Shown: positions 11,514 through 21,879, numbered from the stretch's first letter. The stretch: 64,000 nt of DNA from Strigamia acuminata (GCA_949358305.1 OX442323.1:2790001-2854000); one strand, 5' to 3'. Made by a program: numbers and translations. The notes: generated from the letters alone by a model not told the origin.

Positions 11514-14306
11514 TTATGATTCGTCCATGGTCTGAGTTCGCTCAGGCGTCAACGGGCGCATCATATCCGTGGTGTCGTCCCTCGGGTTGGACCGCTCGTT
11601 AACCGTACACAGGTCGCGACCTGCGTTTGGTCCGGAGACCATTCCAGGGTTGACATGAAGCCAAACCTGGATGATTCTTGCCGAGTTCGCTCGGTTGAAG
11701 AATCCTAGCGCCGCGAACTCGATTGGATCCTCTGGCGCTAATCGTGCTCTCAGGAGTCGATCATGGAGCACCGATGGTGGGCTTAACACCCGGATGTGGT
11801 CCTCGAGCCACATAAACACCTGCCTCGACAACTTGTGGTTGTTGCTAAGCAGTGTTCGCGTATCCGGCGTCAAATAGAAGTGCGGATACAGGCGCATTAG
11901 GGTCTTGAAAGCCGACTCTTTTTTCAGCGGCTTGACCTTCGTCTCCGGCTTGGCTGGCGGCGGCGGCGGACGTGAGTCTTCCGTCGTGGCATCGTCAAAC
12001 TGGCACTGCGGGCCCAAGAAAACCAACGCGGGTGCGGAGGTTGACGAGGGTGTGACGCCTCGTCCCGGTGCTCGACCCACACCGGGGAGCTGACGGGTTT
12101 CGACTACCCGTTGAACTCCGGCTGGAGTTTGAGAACTTCCGGCGTTCTCTGGCCAAAATGAACATCCAGCGCCCTCTTGGGCCGACTGGAAAACAGCCAG
12201 TGACGCAGCTGCTGTGGCGCTTGTAACTGGAAGCGGTGGTCTTCCGGCCATTCGCGCCGTGGCCTTCGCAAAGGACCACTCGGTTCGCAACCGAACGGCG
12301 GCCTCTTCTTCGGTCTCACCGTTTGCTACGACTTGCTTTATTAGCTCGGCTAAGATCGTAGGCGGGTCGAGCCTGAGGTGGTACCACAGCTCGACTTTCT
12401 TCTCCGACAGGCCCATCGGCGCGGTCCAAAGGTATGTTATGGCCGCTAACGCCTGTCCTGGCGAAGGAAGAACACCAGGGTACAACACCCTAGTCATCCC
12501 CGGAATTAGCTGACGCTGAAAATCCATCAGACGGGGATCATCAATGGTATTGATGTCGGAGACTTCTAGCCTTTCAGCTAGTCTCTGCCAGTCCTTCTGC
12601 GACTCGGCTATCTGGGCGCTTTGGTATGCGTCCAGCTTCTGGAGCACTTCCTGCTGTGCTCTAATGGGTTGCTGCTCGTAGCAGGTCCATTGTGGGCCGA
12701 ATGACTCACTAAAAAATGGCCGGAGTTGCAGGTTGCTAACTCCAGCCGGCAAGCGGGAAACATATCCTTGTTCGGGCAAGCGGCTAGCATGTCCAGGTAC
12801 TGGCACGCTACAGTCGGGAAAAATATCACCGACAACACGTCTCATGGCGTATGGAGTAGCCGAGTTGTCCACTTTGAACGTGGAGGCGGTTCGGCTACTT
12901 CGGGCGGACTTAATTGTGGAGTCCGATTCAAAACTCAGCGAAGACGACGAGCCAAACGACTCTGGTGTCCGTCCTCGTCGCGACTGCGGGCGTGATGGCT
13001 GCGCGTCAGTCGAATATGGGCGTGATCGCCTCTGACGTTCCTCTCGATCGCGGCTTGATTCGCGGAACATCGGTCGGACTGGAACCGGCGGAGGGAGTTG
13101 CCCCACCCTCAAATCCTCGTCTTGCGGCGGAGGATTGATGGCCGCTGGGGCCGGAATTTCATCTTCTTGATAAAAAGGGAGAGCGCAACGCGCTTGCTCC
13201 TCTGCCTCGTGTTCTCGAGCCAGTTGTCGATTTTCGTCGACGCGAAGCTGCACCGCGGCAGCTCTGAGTGCTTTGGACGGGAAAAATCCCGGAAAATCGT
13301 TAAAACACCCGGCGAGCGCCAACTGGTGGAGCTCGGTTTGTGTGACGGGAAGTTGTGGGTTCCCGTCACGAACGGATTTGCGATACCGTTTAACGACTTC
13401 GCGTTGTGTCGTCTTGAGGTTCTTCCTCAATTGGGTTAGAGCACCGTAATTAATTCCGGTACTCTTTAGCGCTCTTCTGCGCTCGTGACGCTCTCGTGGC
13501 GTCACTGGCCACTGGTTGTGCAGCAACTCTGCTGCAAGCGGTCCTGGGGGGCTCTCGTCGAGCGTCCACTCGATTTCGTCGACACCGTCCACGTGAAGGC
13601 GCTCGATGAATCTTCCTTTTGCACCAAATCCTTGCAGCGCTGATCTGCTGAAGTCGTGGCGCAACTTCCACCAGGTATTGTTTGCCGTCTTCAGTCTTCT
13701 GATTTTTTCGGGCAATGCCGCTCGAAAAATCAGCGGGTGCTGAGTCGGCACGTGATCGGGAAGCGCGAATGGCGTTTCTCGATCCCTCTCGATCTGTATT
13801 CGAAGAAAAATAAATAAATTAGTTTATTTAAAAATAAACAAATAATTTCTTATTTGAAATATTTTTTAAGCTTAGCGCTTGTGGCTGTGAGTCACTAAGG
13901 GATGTTGGTTGTCATGGCAACTCCCTTCGCACATGCTTGAAGCACGTGACTTTTATAGCCGCCATTTTTATTTTTTAGCGGCTTGTGTTTGAAGTCAGGA
14001 AAAGTGAAATTACTCAATTTTTCTGACTTAAACACTTGGTAAAAATTTATTCTAATAATTTACCCGTTGTTGAAGCGTCAATTGAACGTCTTCATTTGCC
14101 CCTTCCATGGGCATTTCTCCGTCCGCCTGGAGTTGGATCGCTTCCTCGTCCATTCTCTTTCGTTTTCCGGTAATTTCGGAAATTCTTTCGTCTTGAAAGA
14201 GAAATAATACATAAATCTTATGTTTTATCAAATTTTTCATACAGAAAAATTACTTACGATCAGGTTGTCGAACTATTCGGGTCGTAACGTAGGCGATGCG
14301 ATGCAT
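11514..14306 (-). CDS. M1 ORF3: spliced third gene, unknown function (predicted exons 14258-14306, 14064-14191, 11514-13793)
   Basis: I do not recognise this protein. The large exon (760 codons with stop) has no suitable ATG at its open start, but a splice acceptor (ATACAG) precedes 13793 in phase. Exon 2 ends at 14064 with donor GTAAAT and begins at 14191 after a TTTCAAG acceptor. Exon 1 starts at ATG 14306 and ends at 14258 with a consensus GTAAGT donor. Phases agree across both junctions, predicting about 818 residues. The protein has a basic N-terminal region (IFRAALPEKIRRLK), an Arg/Ser/Pro-rich middle, an all-helical-looking block (about 12180-12720) and a C-terminal conserved block (RLLRAR). 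All of these align with ORF3 of M2. No signal peptide, membrane segment, zinc knuckle or catalytic motif is visible. Position 3' of pol matches env in errantiviruses, but the protein does not look like an envelope. Confidence 0.75.
13794..14063 (-). other. M1 ORF3 intron 2, hairpin-rich
   Basis: Bounded by GTAAAT and ATACAG on the minus strand, with stops in all useful frames. It holds several inverted repeats: one with 14-bp arms (GTGTTTAAGTCAG type, about 13990-14036), and a CACATGCTTGAAGCACGTG near-palindrome at about 13930-13948. No coding signal is seen. Confidence 0.6.
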
Positions 14307-14495
14307 ACACTCTCGAAACTTTTGAAAAAGTGACTAAGTTCGTTGATTGCAAACACGAACTTGGATTAGAGACGCTTTGTGACGTCACTAATTATAACGT
14401 ATGATTAACGTTGTCATTCGAGTGGGTACTACGAATGACGTCACGAGATTGCTTTCTCGGATCTTTTGGGTAAACCCAAAAGGTGAAAGACAACA

Positions 14496-17400
14496 CTATG
14501 TCTTGGCTCGCGGAACGCGAGATCTCAAGTTGTACTTTGACTTTCGCGAAGTACAATCCAACTTGTTTAGATTGTCATCAGCATCGTCTCCAATGTCAGA
14601 TGAGTTATATACTTCATTGTTTGAAATTTTCTCTTTTTCTAAAAACATTTCCTTTTCTAGATTTTCATCAAGAGAAACATTTTCAAGTCGCTGGTTTATT
14701 TCATCGACTTCGTTATTTTTGAGTTTCGATTTTTTACTCGATTCCGTGTTTTCGACAGGAATTTTGGATAATTTAGCATCATCCAAGGTATTAACAATAT
14801 TTTTTGTTTTTTGACCCACTTCCTCCCCTTCCAGCCAAATTTCTTGGTTGAAAACGGGAAAGTACGGCATTAATTCAGTGCCGTGAACAGCTGGATAAAT
14901 TTTATTATCACTCAGCCGTCGAAGTTGAAAGGCGCCTCCTTGTAACCTTTTGATAATTACATAAGGCCCATTCCTTTTCGGTGAAATGCCTGCTGCTATT
15001 CCTTTAGCGGCATTTGAGAGAATATGAGACTCTCGCCAGACTAAATCATTTTGTCTGAAGTTGTCGAATTTCTTATCTGATTTTTCAGCTTCGACACGGC
15101 GTCTCAAATCTAAGACGTGAGACATCATATGCTGATACGTCTCTGCAATTATTGTTTCTAATTTCTGAACATATAAATGCGGATTTTTTGGATCAATGAC
15201 TAAAATTCCTTCCGGAATTCTTGGATCCCAAGGAATTCTTAATTCTCGGAAAAAATTTAAGAAAGCAGGAGAATAATCTCTGCCTCTTGTTACAGTTGTT
15301 CTCAAACTGAATGCAAATTCGCGTAGATACTCATCCCATTGGTCATGAATATCTAAATAAATCGAAACTAAATATTTAATATCTCGATTGGTTCTCTCCA
15401 CAGGATTGCTTTGTGGATGATAAATCGATGTCGGTGTTCGCGACATGTCGAATTTTTTGCAAAATTCTTTATAGACCTGTGATCGAAATTGTGGTCCATT
15501 ATCACTTATGATTTGTCTCGGAAATCCGAAAGTCATTGATAAGTGATAAATTGTGTTGGCAACTTTTATTGCCGTTGGATTACACATTGGAAATAATTCG
15601 GGCCAATGTGTAGCGACATCTACGATGACGCAAATGTGGGTATTGTTTTTTCTGGTTCTTGGTTTGGGACCAGACAAATCCACACTGAGGCAGTCAAATG
15701 GTCCAAATGGTCCAATTTGAGCGCCTTCAATTTCGGTCTTTGATCTCGGCTTACATGCCTGACATCCTTGACAATGTTGAATAAAACGTGTAATATCACG
15801 TTTCATACCTTTCCAGGTATAAACTCTTCGAGTTCGGTACATTGTCCTCGCAATGCCTGGGTGGCCGGACAGTGGATGTCCGTGCATCAACCAAATGATT
15901 TTATAAATCAATTTTCTTGGCACAACAACTTTAAGTGCCCTACCATCCTCTCCTAATTCATCGGTAGAGGTAGGATGATAATGGAGTAACATATCTTCTT
16001 CAATGAGATAAGTACTCGCGTGTCTTTCAAAATTTCTTCTTTGAAGACGAGTTACTATGTAACTTGGATATTGCTTGTTTAACAAGTAATTGCGAATATG
16101 TTGGCAAAATTGGTCTGCTTTTTGCGCCGCAATAATGTCATCTCTCGTTGGAGGATCACATTCTAATTGCTTAGCAATTTTAGCTGCAAATGCTTTAATT
16201 AAAACATTTGTTGTTGGCAGCTCGAATTTTTTAGCCATCATAGCTCTTAATTCGACGTCAGGGGTTCCTGACGGATCATGCATGTTAATACAAAAATTAA
16301 TTAATGCTTGATCGTCGTCATTAACTATTATTGACTTGGGTAATTCGTTCAATTTTCCCATTTGCCAACTTCGGCAAGGAGATGGACAATATGATAATAA
16401 ATCATCATTATCGCCATCGTCTTCTGGTTCGTCAGGTGCGCTGACAGGTGCACGTGACAATGCGTCTGCTATTACATTTAGCGGACCTTTGACGTATTGT
16501 ATTTCGAACGAATACGCCATCAGCTCCATTTGCCAACGAGCTAATCTGCCCGACGGGTCAGATAACGACATCAACCACTTAAGTGCTTGGTGATCCGTTT
16601 GTACAGTGAATGTAGTGTACTCTAAGTATGGGCGAAATTTGCGTAATCCCCATACTACTGCGAGACATTCTAATTCTGTCACAGTATAATTCTTTTCAGC
16701 GGGTTGCAAGCTTCTGCTTGCATACACGCATGGCATTTCGACTTCTTGGCCATCCACAATTTTCTTTTGTGTAAGGGCTGCACCCAACCCTTGTTTACTG
16801 GCGTCAGTATGAACAATAAATGGCATGTACAAGTCAGGCATCTTCATTGTTTCAGCATTCGTAAGCAAGTCTTTTATTGCGTCGAATGCTGCCTGATGAT
16901 GCAGTTCCCAATCGAACTCCGCATCTTTCTTCAAGAGAGGCCTTAGTGGTTCTGCCACTGTGGCCAAATTCTTGATTAGGCGGTGAAAGAAATTCACCAT
17001 GCCTAGAAATCTTTGTAATTCCTTAAGATTGGTAGGAGCCGGAAATTGCGTAATTGCAGCGACTTTTTTAGGGTCTACTGCAAGTCCTTCTACTCCTACT
17101 TTGTAGCCTAGAAAAATTAATTCCTTTCTACAGAGATGCGTCTTGCCAGGGTGCGCATGTAAATTAGCTTCTGCCAATTTTTTAAACACTATATCTAAAT
17201 GTTTAATGTGTTCTTCGAACGATTTGGATACAACAATTATGTCATCCAAATATGCCCATGCAAATTTTCTGTAAACGTCACCCAAAACCTTTTCCATCAA
17301 TTCTTGGAAAGTAGTTGGTGCGTTTACTAATCCGAAAGGCATGACTAAAAACATTAGTCTTCCCATTGGGCTCCAGAAGGCAGTTTTTTCTCTGTCTTCA

Positions 17401-18749
17401 GGTCGCAATTCTATCTGCCAATATCCCTTGGTCAGATCTATAGTACTGACCCATTCGAATTCTCCGATTTCTCGCAGAATTTCCTCAATTGTTGGCATTT
17501 GAGGTGGGTTGTACTTAGTATGTGTATTGATGGGGCGAAAATCAATGCACAAGCGTGGGTCGTTTCCTGGTCGCATGACTAGGACTGGCCGCATTCCGTA
17601 ATCGCCTTCAGCTTTGACGACTACGCCTTTGTCAATCATGTCTTGACAAAGTTGTCTGATTATTTCCCTTTTTTGAGGGTTTATGCTCTTAAAGGGGACA
17701 CGGATGGGTTTCTCCGTGTCAAGCTCAATTTTGTGCTTAACCAGGTGTGTTTTACCTGGATCTTTAGAAATAATCCTTTTATGTTTGGATAACATCTTTT
17801 CTAATAATTTGGATTGCTCCAAATTTAAGTTAGCTTCTTCGACTAACTTTTGGATGAAATTCTCTTCATCAATTTTGCCTTGAGTTACACTTGCAGCGTA
17901 AGCTTTTGCAAAGGTCATAAATGAGGAATCGGGTTCCTCTATTTTCTCCAAATAACGATCCAGCAACGCTTGTGGAATGTAGGGTAAATCTGCATCCATA
18001 GGTTGCGTGAAATTCCAAGACATCGTCTGTGGATTAGGTTGGATTTTTAATTTATTCATAAAATCGCAACCCAATAGTACCATTGGATACTTATTTGGTA
18101 TTACGATGAACGGATGACGTAACGTGCCATGTGTCCATCGAAATGAAAGATGGATGGTTCCATCTGGAGTGACTTCTTCACTTGCCGTCGTAACTCTGAC
18201 ACCAGGTCCGATAGGTCGTAGATATTTTTCTAGACCTAGTTGATTAATAACTGAAGTGGCTAGGAAGCTTTTATTTGCTCCTGAGTCCAACATTCCGGTT
18301 ATTACACCTTTTAACGTTTCTAACTTTAACGTCGGAAGGTCTTGGCTGTTTGGTATTCCAGCCACTTTGCACTCAAACTTGCGCAATTTATGAGGAACTG
18401 TAATTGGAGGCTCCAAAGGCAATTCATCTAATAACTCATTGGTATCAAGAGTTGTAGCTGCAAATAACTTAATGCACTCCTCAATTCCAGGTGTCTCTGG
18501 AACTGAGCTTGGTCTATCGTCTTTAACTTCGACTTTATCTTGAATATTGGAAGTGTCTTCTTCAGTCGGGGTTTCGCCGACAATCTCCTTTTTTACATCA
18601 AGAGATCCTTTTTCTTTTAGTTCTGTTTGACGAATTAATTCATCAATAACTTCTCCAACATCTTCCATTATCTTCAGATTTTCATTCTCTGATTCCGATT
18701 TCGGAGGTGACGCAGCGTCCACTAGACCTGATGGATCTGCGTCTACAAG
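14496..18749 (-). CDS. pol: M1 Pol: protease - reverse transcriptase - RNase H - integrase, expressed by -1 frameshift
   Basis: Read in the -1 frame from the slippery site at the gag end; there is no stop between the slip and the body of the frame, and no ATG is needed. About 1,417 residues. The aspartic protease motif DSG is at 155-157 (LDSGANKSF). The reverse transcriptase carries the catalytic box YLDD at 500-503 after CIDFRPIN. RNase H acidic residues are D649, E692, D719 and D762. The integrase has an HHCC zinc module (C993, C996) and a core with D1024, D1083 and E1118 (D-x34-E). The C-terminus carries a GPYVI-type integrase tail, then an acidic stretch and a basic end (YNLRSRVPR). No chromodomain is visible. 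The frame is intact. Confidence 0.95.
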   Translation of the reverse strand, partial: LVDADPSGLVDAASPPKSESENENLKIMEDVGEVIDELIRQTELKEKGSLDVKKEIVGETPTEEDTSNIQDKVEVKDDRPSSVPETPGIEECIKLFAATTLDTNELLDELPLEPPITVPHKLRKFECKVAGIPNSQDLPTLKLETLKGVITGMLDSGANKSFLATSVINQLGLEKYLRPIGPGVRVTTASEEVTPDGTIHLSFRWTHGTLRHPFIVIPNKYPMVLLGCDFMNKLKIQPNPQTMSWNFTQPMDADLPYIPQALLDRYLEKIEEPDSSFMTFAKAYAASVTQGKIDEENFIQKLVEEANLNLEQSKLLEKMLSKHKRIISKDPGKTHLVKHKIELDTEKPIRVPFKSINPQKREIIRQLCQDMIDKGVVVKAEGDYGMRPVLVMRPGNDPRLCIDFRPINTHTKYNPPQMPTIEEILREIGEFEWVSTIDLTKGYWQIELRPEDREKTAFWSPMGRLMFLVMPFGLVNAPTTFQELMEKVLGDVYRKFAWAYLDDIIVVSKSFEEHIKHLDIVFKKLAEANLHAHPGKTHLCRKELIFLGYKVGVEGLAVDPKKVAAITQFPAPTNLKELQRFLGMVNFFHRLIKNLATVAEPLRPLLKKDAEFDWELHHQAAFDAIKDLLTNAETMKMPDLYMPFIVHTDASKQGLGAALTQKKIVDGQEVEMPCVYASRSLQPAEKNYTVTELECLAVVWGLRKFRPYLEYTTFTVQTDHQALKWLMSLSDPSGRLARWQMELMAYSFEIQYVKGPLNVIADALSRAPVSAPDEPEDDGDNDDLLSYCPSPCRSWQMGKLNELPKSIIVNDDDQALINFCINMHDPSGTPDVELRAMMAKKFELPTTNVLIKAFAAKIAKQLECDPPTRDDIIAAQKADQFCQHIRNYLLNKQYPSYIVTRLQRRNFERHASTYLIEEDMLLHYHPTSTDELGEDGRALKVVVPRKLIYKIIWLMHGHPLSGHPGIARTMYRTRRVYTWKGMKRDITRFIQHCQGCQACKPRSKTEIEGAQIGPFGPFDCLSVDLSGPKPRTRKNNTHICVIVDVATHWPELFPMCNPTAIKVANTIYHLSMTFGFPRQIISDNGPQFRSQVYKEFCKKFDMSRTPTSIYHPQSNPVERTNRDIKYLVSIYLDIHDQWDEYLREFAFSLRTTVTRGRDYSPAFLNFFRELRIPWDPRIPEGILVIDPKNPHLYVQKLETIIAETYQHMMSHVLDLRRRVEAEKSDKKFDNFRQNDLVWRESHILSNAAKGIAAGISPKRNGPYVIIKRLQGGAFQLRRLSDNKIYPAVHGTELMPYFPVFNQEIWLEGEEVGQKTKNIVNTLDDAKLSKIPVENTESSKKSKLKNNEVDEINQRLENVSLDENLEKEMFLEKEKISNNEVYNSSDIGDDADDNLNKLDCTSRKSKYNLRSRVPRAKT

Positions 18750-21700
18750 TTTTTTCGAAACATGTCAGTTATGATCTTGACTGCTTTTTCAAACTCAGCT
18801 GTTGACACTGGTTTGTCCTTTTTAGAGGAAGGGCAGTCTTTTTGCCAATGCCCTAATTTTTTGCATAAATTGCATGGATCAGTGGCAGGCGATTTCTTTT
18901 TCGTTGCTGCTGGCGAGGCAGAACGAGAACGAGCGTCAGACCGGCGCTCTGGCGACACCGCAGGTGACTTTGAATTCCTTTCGGTATTCACCTTTGATGC
19001 GTCAAATGAAACATTTTTTGGTTTCATCCTTGGCTTCCATTTGCCCGCAACGGGGTTATTTTTTGCTAACAACGCCGCTGCTTTGGCCAATAAAGCCATC
19101 GTCTCGTCTCCTGTTTCCTCCTCCTCTTCAGCTTCTTCAGCTTCAGACGACGGAGTTTCAGCTCCAGTTATATTTGCGTGTAACTTAGGGACTGAATGAG
19201 GATTTTTGACGTCCTTTTTGGAAGATTCTTTTTTCGAACTCTTCTCATCCACTTCGTCTAGAAAGTCTTCGTAACTAGGTGGCTGCAACAATTTCAAACC
19301 ATTAAAGGTTTCATTGTTTTGCTCAGCGAGTCTTTTCTCTCGCTTTAAGTACGCTGACCTTTCGGCTTCTGTAAGATAAGCTTTGTACTTTTCGTCAATG
19401 CGCAATTGATTGACTTCCATGAATTCGTTTAACTCGGAGAATTTCCCCGGGTCGGGAGCGTCCGACATCATCAGAATATTTTTACTATATTCTGTGAGGC
19501 CAGCTCTAAACTGATCATCTGCTGTTGCATCAGTAACAGCATGTGGCATTCTGCCAAGCAGATTCTCTGCTCTTAGCATGTACGAATGTAAGCTTTCGCC
19601 TTTTCGTTGCTTAAGACATCTCCAGAGCGTTTTGATGTCTTCGCTCGATTCACCAAATTTAAACATAAATTGTTTAACGAAGTCATCCCACTTCGTGAAG
19701 TCTTTCCTGCGAAACCACTCCTTGACACCGCCAACTAGTATTCTTGGTACTAGATGGGCCAATGCACCTTCACAGCTAAAACTGTGAACTTTGCCTAGTT
19801 CGAATATTTCCAGCAAGAGGTTTGACCCTGCTTGCCAATTTCCATTATAGGCATGTGGGATAACTCGATCCCATCTAATGAACTTTTCATCTGTTGTTTG
19901 ATGAGTCCATTTATCAGAAGTAAATTCACTTATTTTTTGCAAAATAATTTTATCCCTTCTGCTTTTTCGCTGTTGTTGAGCATTTTGCCTCAACAACTGG
20001 TCAATCTCATCTTTCGTGTAGAAATCGGGTCTTTGAGTTCTACTACGTGTTCTGTGACGAGATCGCCCTCTCACACTGGGACGTGAGGAATCTGTATCTG
20101 ACGCAGATTCATGATTCGGATTTGGCGGCGGATCAGGGTCCGGAGGATCGTCGCCATCTGGCGGACGACGGTCTCCATTTGGTGGTCCCCTTCCATTTCG
20201 ATTGCCATTCGAATTGTGGTCACGTGAGTGGCCACCTCCATGTCCATCTGAACTGTCTCCACCTGGTGGGTCACCACCTGGTGGATTTCCACGGTATCTC
20301 GGTCCATCACGGATGTCGTTATGACAATCTCGTTTTGGTGAGCCTTCTCGCGGATTATCGTGTGACCGTCCACGATCGTGTGGTTTCTCACGTTCTTTAT
20401 TCTTTTTCTCTAGCATTCCGATTAATCGGTCGCTATTGCTAAAGAATCGATCCGAATCTTGCGTAACTTTTGGGGAATGATATTCGGTCGGGTCTGGTTG
20501 TCGCTTTCGCTTTTTGCGACTGTGATGACTGTTACGGCTTCCACGACTACTGCGTGAGTCATCACTGTCAGTCCAACTTGATTGTCGACTGACTTTTGGT
20601 TTAGCTGATGTTAAATCAATCAACTCAGGTGATTTGGAAGCACCTTTTTGCAAAACTGGGGCTGGCTTTGCAAAATTATCTTCGCCACAAACGTCTTGTA
20701 CTTTTTGTACTACTACTGCAAAGTTCTCTTGTACCGTCAATAGATCTGCGCGAAGAATTTCGTTTTCACGAGCTTGCGCAGCTAAGTCGGCACGTAATAA
20801 CTGCTCTGCAGTACTTTGACTTTTGGCGGCTAGACCAGCATCAATTACGGACTGCTGTCGAGCGAGAAATACTTCGTTTTCTCGTTGTGCTAATCTCTTA
20901 GCTCTTGCTGCTTGCTCTGCAGCATGATTCTCGTAATTTCGAGAAGTGGAGGGAATTACTTCCCTCGCTCGAACTGGGGCGGTTAGTTCGGCAGTCATTA
21001 AATTTGTGTTGGCTTCTCGCAAATTTGCGTTGGCCAATCTCAAATTTTCATTAGCAATTTCTAAATCTTTTTGGGCTTGATTTAGTTGCTCGAGCCTTTG
21101 TTGTTGCTCTTCGTCAGTAATTAGCCAGGAAGCTTTTTCCTGTTCTAATTGTAACAACTTAACATGGTCATTCGCACGTTGTTGTTTTAGTTCGGCATTT
21201 TGCTGATGCATTTCTGCACGCATTCGCTCGAACTCTGCTTGCAAGCTTGTTCTGACGATTTCAACGTCTTTTTGGCTTTGTTTGCGAACCATAGCTTTGT
21301 GGATTTGTTCCACAGTCATTTCGCTAGTGACTTTTACTCCCTCGAGCCTAGCTTGCTCACGGAGTGCGTCCATCATGGTAACACGCACGGGAGAATGAGA
21401 AACTTCCATATTGGAGTTCTCAGAATCTTGTTGTGCTGCACCTTGAACCGGTGATGAATTCAGCGAGTGCTCCGCACTTGATGATTGAATTCGTAAATTC
21501 AAATCATCGTTTTGCGACTTGGAACGGCCACTTCCAGTTGGATTGTTTAAGTCCAACTGGCCGCTTGGCGGGGATGGCTTTTGTCGCTCCAACGCTTGCG
21601 TGAATTCATTCACGATTAACTGTGCCGAGTTACAGTTAGCTGTTTGATCCATAGTTTCAAACAGTTCTTGTGACTCAGTCACTTCTTGATCCACGGCTGG

Positions 21701-21766
21701 TAGATCGATCGCCACTCGTCTCTTCGCCGGCCTTCCTCTCGGTCTCTTCTCTGAAGGAGTCGCCAT
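18743..21766 (-). CDS. gag: M1 Gag with AT-hook-like N-terminus, coiled coil and zinc knuckle
   Basis: 1,007 residues, starting at the first ATG after the PBS. Residues 7-17 (KRPRGRPAKRR) contain the PRGRP core of an AT-hook, a minor-groove DNA-binding motif. A long Glu/Gln/Lys-rich stretch at about 140-300 looks like a coiled coil. A low-complexity Arg/Ser, Pro and Gly-rich region spans about 400-600. The helical Retrotrans_gag (capsid-type) region is at about 615-800. A CCHC zinc knuckle is at 965-978 (CNLCKKLGHWQKDC). Gag packages the element RNA into virus-like particles. It is longer than the usual 300-500 residue gypsy Gag because of the N-terminal extension. The frame ends in the slippery site that leads into pol. 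Confidence 0.92.
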   Translation of the reverse strand: MATPSEKRPRGRPAKRRVAIDLPAVDQEVTESQELFETMDQTANCNSAQLIVNEFTQALERQKPSPPSGQLDLNNPTGSGRSKSQNDDLNLRIQSSSAEHSLNSSPVQGAAQQDSENSNMEVSHSPVRVTMMDALREQARLEGVKVTSEMTVEQIHKAMVRKQSQKDVEIVRTSLQAEFERMRAEMHQQNAELKQQRANDHVKLLQLEQEKASWLITDEEQQQRLEQLNQAQKDLEIANENLRLANANLREANTNLMTAELTAPVRAREVIPSTSRNYENHAAEQAARAKRLAQRENEVFLARQQSVIDAGLAAKSQSTAEQLLRADLAAQARENEILRADLLTVQENFAVVVQKVQDVCGEDNFAKPAPVLQKGASKSPELIDLTSAKPKVSRQSSWTDSDDSRSSRGSRNSHHSRKKRKRQPDPTEYHSPKVTQDSDRFFSNSDRLIGMLEKKNKEREKPHDRGRSHDNPREGSPKRDCHNDIRDGPRYRGNPPGGDPPGGDSSDGHGGGHSRDHNSNGNRNGRGPPNGDRRPPDGDDPPDPDPPPNPNHESASDTDSSRPSVRGRSRHRTRSRTQRPDFYTKDEIDQLLRQNAQQQRKSRRDKIILQKISEFTSDKWTHQTTDEKFIRWDRVIPHAYNGNWQAGSNLLLEIFELGKVHSFSCEGALAHLVPRILVGGVKEWFRRKDFTKWDDFVKQFMFKFGESSEDIKTLWRCLKQRKGESLHSYMLRAENLLGRMPHAVTDATADDQFRAGLTEYSKNILMMSDAPDPGKFSELNEFMEVNQLRIDEKYKAYLTEAERSAYLKREKRLAEQNNETFNGLKLLQPPSYEDFLDEVDEKSSKKESSKKDVKNPHSVPKLHANITGAETPSSEAEEAEEEEETGDETMALLAKAAALLAKNNPVAGKWKPRMKPKNVSFDASKVNTERNSKSPAVSPERRSDARSRSASPAATKKKSPATDPCNLCKKLGHWQKDCPSSKKDKPVSTAEFEKAVKIITDMFRKNL
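18749..18755 (-). promoter_or_regulatory. -1 ribosomal frameshift site A_AAA_AAC at the M1 gag/pol junction
   Basis: On the minus strand, gag reads CGA AAA AAC TTG TAG. The heptamer is in the correct register for simultaneous P/A-site slippage, and slipping back one base opens directly into pol. The gag stop is only one codon after the heptamer. M2 has the same heptamer in the same register. Confidence 0.85.
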
Positions 21767-21859
21767 TTTTCAATGAGGATTTAGAAAGGATAGAGAAGAA
21801 AGATAAGCAAGATAAAAATGGCGGGTAAATTTTAATCTATCAAAATTTATACAATGACT

Positions 21860-21877
21860 ATCCCGGACGGGCCCCCA
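21860..21877 (-). promoter_or_regulatory. M1 primer-binding site, tRNA-Pro-like
   Basis: On the minus strand TGGGGGCCCGTCCGGGAT starts two bases after the 5' LTR. It differs at one position from the tRNA-Pro primer site known from murine leukaemia viruses and fits a tRNA-Pro 3' end with a GGCCCGU acceptor. Confidence 0.8.
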
Positions 21878-21879
21878 CG

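Noticed and set aside
11514-13793. ORF3 as a retroviral-type envelope gene
   Set aside because: The position fits, but there is no signal peptide, no transmembrane segment, no furin-type site in a plausible context and few cysteines.
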